From an uncultured Xanthobacteraceae bacterium (lineage in GTDB: Bacteria; Pseudomonadota; Alphaproteobacteria; Rhizobiales; Xanthobacteraceae), in the NCBI GenBank assembly GCA_955652925.1, contig CATPCO010000361.1, positions 1 through 16,367 of the forward strand: DNA of 16,367 bases. The letters are read 5' to 3'. The first letter of the stretch is position 1, and every line of letters starts with the position of its first letter. Positions 15,801 through 16,367 of the stretch are shown here, in pieces. Both the position numbers and the translations under genes were made by a program. The notes under the pieces were generated by a model that saw nothing but the letters and a program-made list of their open reading frames with translations, ran no database searches and had not been told where the DNA came from.

Positions 15801-16367
15801 CGAGCAGACGAACACCGGCCCTGATCGCTGCGGCACACTGGAATGGAGTGAGTTACTGGCACCAGTTTCCCCCCGAACCATCGCTTCGAGTTGCTCCGCC
15901 AACTCGGTCTTGTCGTGCGCAACGAACGCTGCCCGATAATCGTGGTGGGATCGCTTTACGCTTGCCGAGAAGCAGATGTCGCGCAACGCTGCGTGTTGCA
16001 GCGCGCGCTCATCACGCAGCGCGTTGAGATAGGAGCGTGCTAGATCGCAAAGCGCTGACGGAGAACGCGCCGAAAGCGGCAGCACCCATGCACGGCCATC
16101 AGCGTGGTCGGTGGGCGCACTGGAAGTGAGTTCGCGCTCGGGGGCGGCTTCGAGGATTGCATGCCCGTTCGTGCCACCGAAACCAAAGGAGTTCACGCCT
16201 GCGCGCGGTGGCTGCCCGCAGGTCTCCGGCCAGGGCTCAAGTCGCTGCGCGACGCGCAGCCGAAGGTCATCGAATGGGATATCCGGGTTCGGATTCTCGT
16301 AGTGCAGGGTCGCCGGAATCTGCCGATGCTGCAGGCACAGCGCGGCCTTGATCAGCCCAGCGATGCC
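9858..16367 (-). CDS. Single-module highly reducing type I polyketide synthase, 5' end outside the window
   Basis: About 2169 codons are visible; the frame is open through the right edge, so the true start lies beyond it. Residues below count from the NSFGFGG motif at 16196. KS: only the C-terminus is present (GIAGLIKAAL to GFGGTNGH); the active-site Cys and His residues are off the edge. AT (about 127-430): GHSVGE with Ser219, Arg244, and AYHS with His322. DH (488-765): His518 in HxxxGxxxxP and Asp683 in DACLQ. C-methyltransferase (840-1148): EIGGGTGG at 975-982, His1052 and Glu1078. A structural pseudo-KR region (about 1160-1385). ER (1388-1720): NADPH site HSASGGVGLAA at 1540-1550. KR (1738-1975): TGGLGGLG, LDD at 1829-1831, and Lys1849, Ser1873, Tyr1886, Asn1890. 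ACP (2012-2092): phosphopantetheine Ser2048 in LGLDSL. The tail after the ACP is about 20 residues, with no thioesterase or reductase. It should act iteratively on malonyl-CoA to make a reduced, possibly methyl-branched chain. Confidence 0.96.
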   Translation of the reverse strand, partial: GIAGLIKAALCLQHRQIPATLHYENPNPDIPFDDLRLRVAQRLEPWPETCGQPPRAGVNSFGFGGTNGHAILEAAPERELTSSAPTDHADGRAWVLPLSARSPSALCDLARSYLNALRDERALQHAALRDICFSASVKRSHHDYRAAFVAHDKTELAEQLEAMVRGETGASNSLHSSVPQRSGPVFVCSGMGQQWWAMGHELLTQEPVYRRAVEEVNEIFRLLAGWSLLDEIIADQTNSRIQETHIAQPAIFALQIALAALWRSWAVEPAAVVGHSVGEVAASCICGALSLAEAVQVVFHRSRLQARTAGQGSMLAAEISREDAERLLERHAGTLSVAADNGRRSVTLSGKACALGEIEKTLTAAGLFSRRLRVEVAYHSQLMEQLETELIDCLRSIRPRPASIPFFSTVTGTALAGADLDARYWYRNIRQPVLFRDAMSEIIKAGRWLFLEIGAHPVLRHDIGECLNEKSTQGMALCSLRREAREQATLLGSLGQLYCAGAEIAWSKLFPAESSAIKLPSYPFQVESHWREADFMRRLRLGEPVHPLLGHRLDGPRPRWQVELGTASLSYLEDHRIGGLTVFPGTGYIEAALATAQEIFGPTPCVLEEVEFEKFLDIDQTAAHHAEVTFDAGSGVFEMHVRSRDAESSWDRHAHGCVRKASQQTPTTIYIAQIQERCLDQVDRDDFYALLASRGLDYGSSFRGIAKLWRGEREALAEINVPSGLDGQISDYRLHPAVLDACLQPTLATLPVDILNAEHAIFVPVKVGRVRFQACLPSRLFSHVRLRECSRTQLNLDVQVVDPAGNPLVEVRGLIFRAVGKFAHSVNSTACYEYRWTAAPRPAAGHARCSHHLPSPEGLAPFLNEASKDLWRRFDRSRFQNEFEAASRALALAYIHRALHELGCTPVHQAAGGQSDVAPQYQRLVQRFLQELNPCEVAGAGDPLRLWKTSWDEFPECHAELMLLRRCGESLATVLSGDTDPLNLIFPEGSLTETEFFYQNSLTFRPSNLLVQKVLSETVRSLPAGKTLRILEIGGGTGGMTSYVLPILSEYCAEYVFTDISLRFTARAQQKFAGYSFVQYRALDIELDPVEQGFPANSYDLIIAADVLHATRNIRNTLGQVKRLLASSGTLLLLELTRPWLYVTSIFGLLKGWWLFEDGDLRTDGPCLSAKQWQALLCETGFDSALCFADCPDSHRAQHSVILARASQLSLAPALTRPASEQPKTWLVFSDRGIGGRDSAGDKLARQLRDRGDRVIEVRHSTEFLQFDESTFGVRADNPDDVRCLMEHVSRQAPRLAGIAHLWTLDSDTSERMTSESLRSSANLGCIGIIHLMQAIAATDGLVIETLWLITRSAQAIENGAESIQLTQSPLWGVGRALMNEYQHLRCRLIDLTTCSEEEIAYLADELNAGDHAEDEIRLQGEARYLHRLVPVSPTTYRASAPMEAGLQPFRMQLQQSGLLDSLSARPLARTPPMPHQVEIEVAAAGLNFKDLMLTTGMLPRDAVEDDPSGGVLGFECTGRVITVGDAVSGLKAGDEVVAFAGGTFASHVTVDARCVALKPHRLSLEQAATIPAAFMTAYYSLHTLGSLQPGERVLIHSASGGVGLAAVQLALKTGAIVFATAGSPEKRNLLAAIGVSHVMDSRSLEFGDELLELTAGEGVDLVLNSLAGEAIEKSLSILRPYGRFIEIGKADIYRNRRIGMRALRKNISLFAVDLNTIFQKRPELARLLLSEIMERFENGDLRPLPHQVFPAAHLADAFRYMAQAKHVGKLIVSMQDTAGVHVDKATSNLTIDPGASYLITGGLGGLGLAVAARLARRGARHLVLLGRSVPSPSAQAALQALRQGGTEVMVCQADIADRSQVQQVIADVQRAMGPLRGIVHAAMVLDDAPIEHLSEERMWKAMAPKMIGAWNLHVLTTDCPLDFFVMFSSIASIVGSPGQANYVAGNAFLDALAYYRSALELPALTINWGSVGEVGHVANNQETAARLARLGVTAIPAAAMLDALDEFMSSNAVQVAVAKVEWNDVMRLMGSRVPARFAELAVGNNARDGGSTVASHVRDILQADGAARPPLLEVYLRDRLARAIGASPIRIDTQQPLRNLGLDSLIAVDVRNRISADFGINIPLTTFMQGASIKSLAAHTAEQLNRRHPDQSCGLAKSPPSLEARMDG

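Noticed and set aside
1..16367. tRNA or rRNA genes, CRISPR arrays, transposases, integrases or phage genes
   Set aside because: No spaced direct-repeat array, no DDE or recombinase proteins, and no clear RNA-gene pattern were found when reading both strands.

Overview
The window reads as chromosomal DNA from a GC-rich alphaproteobacterium, most likely a member of the Hyphomicrobiales (Bradyrhizobium/Rhodopseudomonas-like). The basis is the alphaproteobacterial style of the NAD kinase, the compact overlapping operons and the GC-rich third codon positions. The genus is an inference; nothing here fixes it.

Layout. (1) 1-42: probable 3' end of a + strand gene. (2) 62-4262, minus strand: a tightly packed five-gene operon, in transcription order an N-carbamoylsarcosine-amidase-like cysteine hydrolase, a PuuE-like NodB-fold 'deacetylase', and the substrate-binding, permease and ATPase subunits of a SsuABC/TauABC/ThiXYZ-type ABC importer. 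It looks like an uptake-plus-hydrolysis cassette for a small nitrogenous compound, substrate unknown. (3) 4290-5121: a small, very basic exported protein flanked by intergenic DNA with inverted repeats. (4) 5122-6302: divergent cutA and NAD kinase, separated by 50 bases that hold a perfect GC-rich hairpin. (5) 6315-8132: a secreted GH114/TM1410-like protein and an AlkB-family dioxygenase, divergent. (6) 8198-16367, minus strand: a biosynthetic operon with a giant single-module highly reducing type I polyketide synthase, an ICMT-family methyltransferase coupled to it by a GTGA overlap, and a flavoprotein of the geranylgeranyl-reductase/SrsC type.

The most interesting part is the last. The synthase has the order (KS)-AT-DH-cMT-psiKR-ER-KR-ACP, the layout typical of fungal highly reducing PKSs. 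All catalytic motifs that can be seen look intact, and there is no thioesterase or other release domain. The two tailoring genes resemble SrsB and SrsC, which in Streptomyces griseus O-methylate and hydroxylate alkylresorcinols made by a type III PKS. My working model is that the reducing PKS builds a saturated, perhaps methyl-branched acyl chain, a ring-forming partner takes it from the ACP, and the product is then O-methylated and oxidised to a phenolic or quinone lipid. No type III PKS lies in the window; the 5' end of the PKS gene and anything upstream of it are cut off at the right edge, so the model is untested. No tRNA, rRNA, CRISPR array, transposase or integrase was seen.
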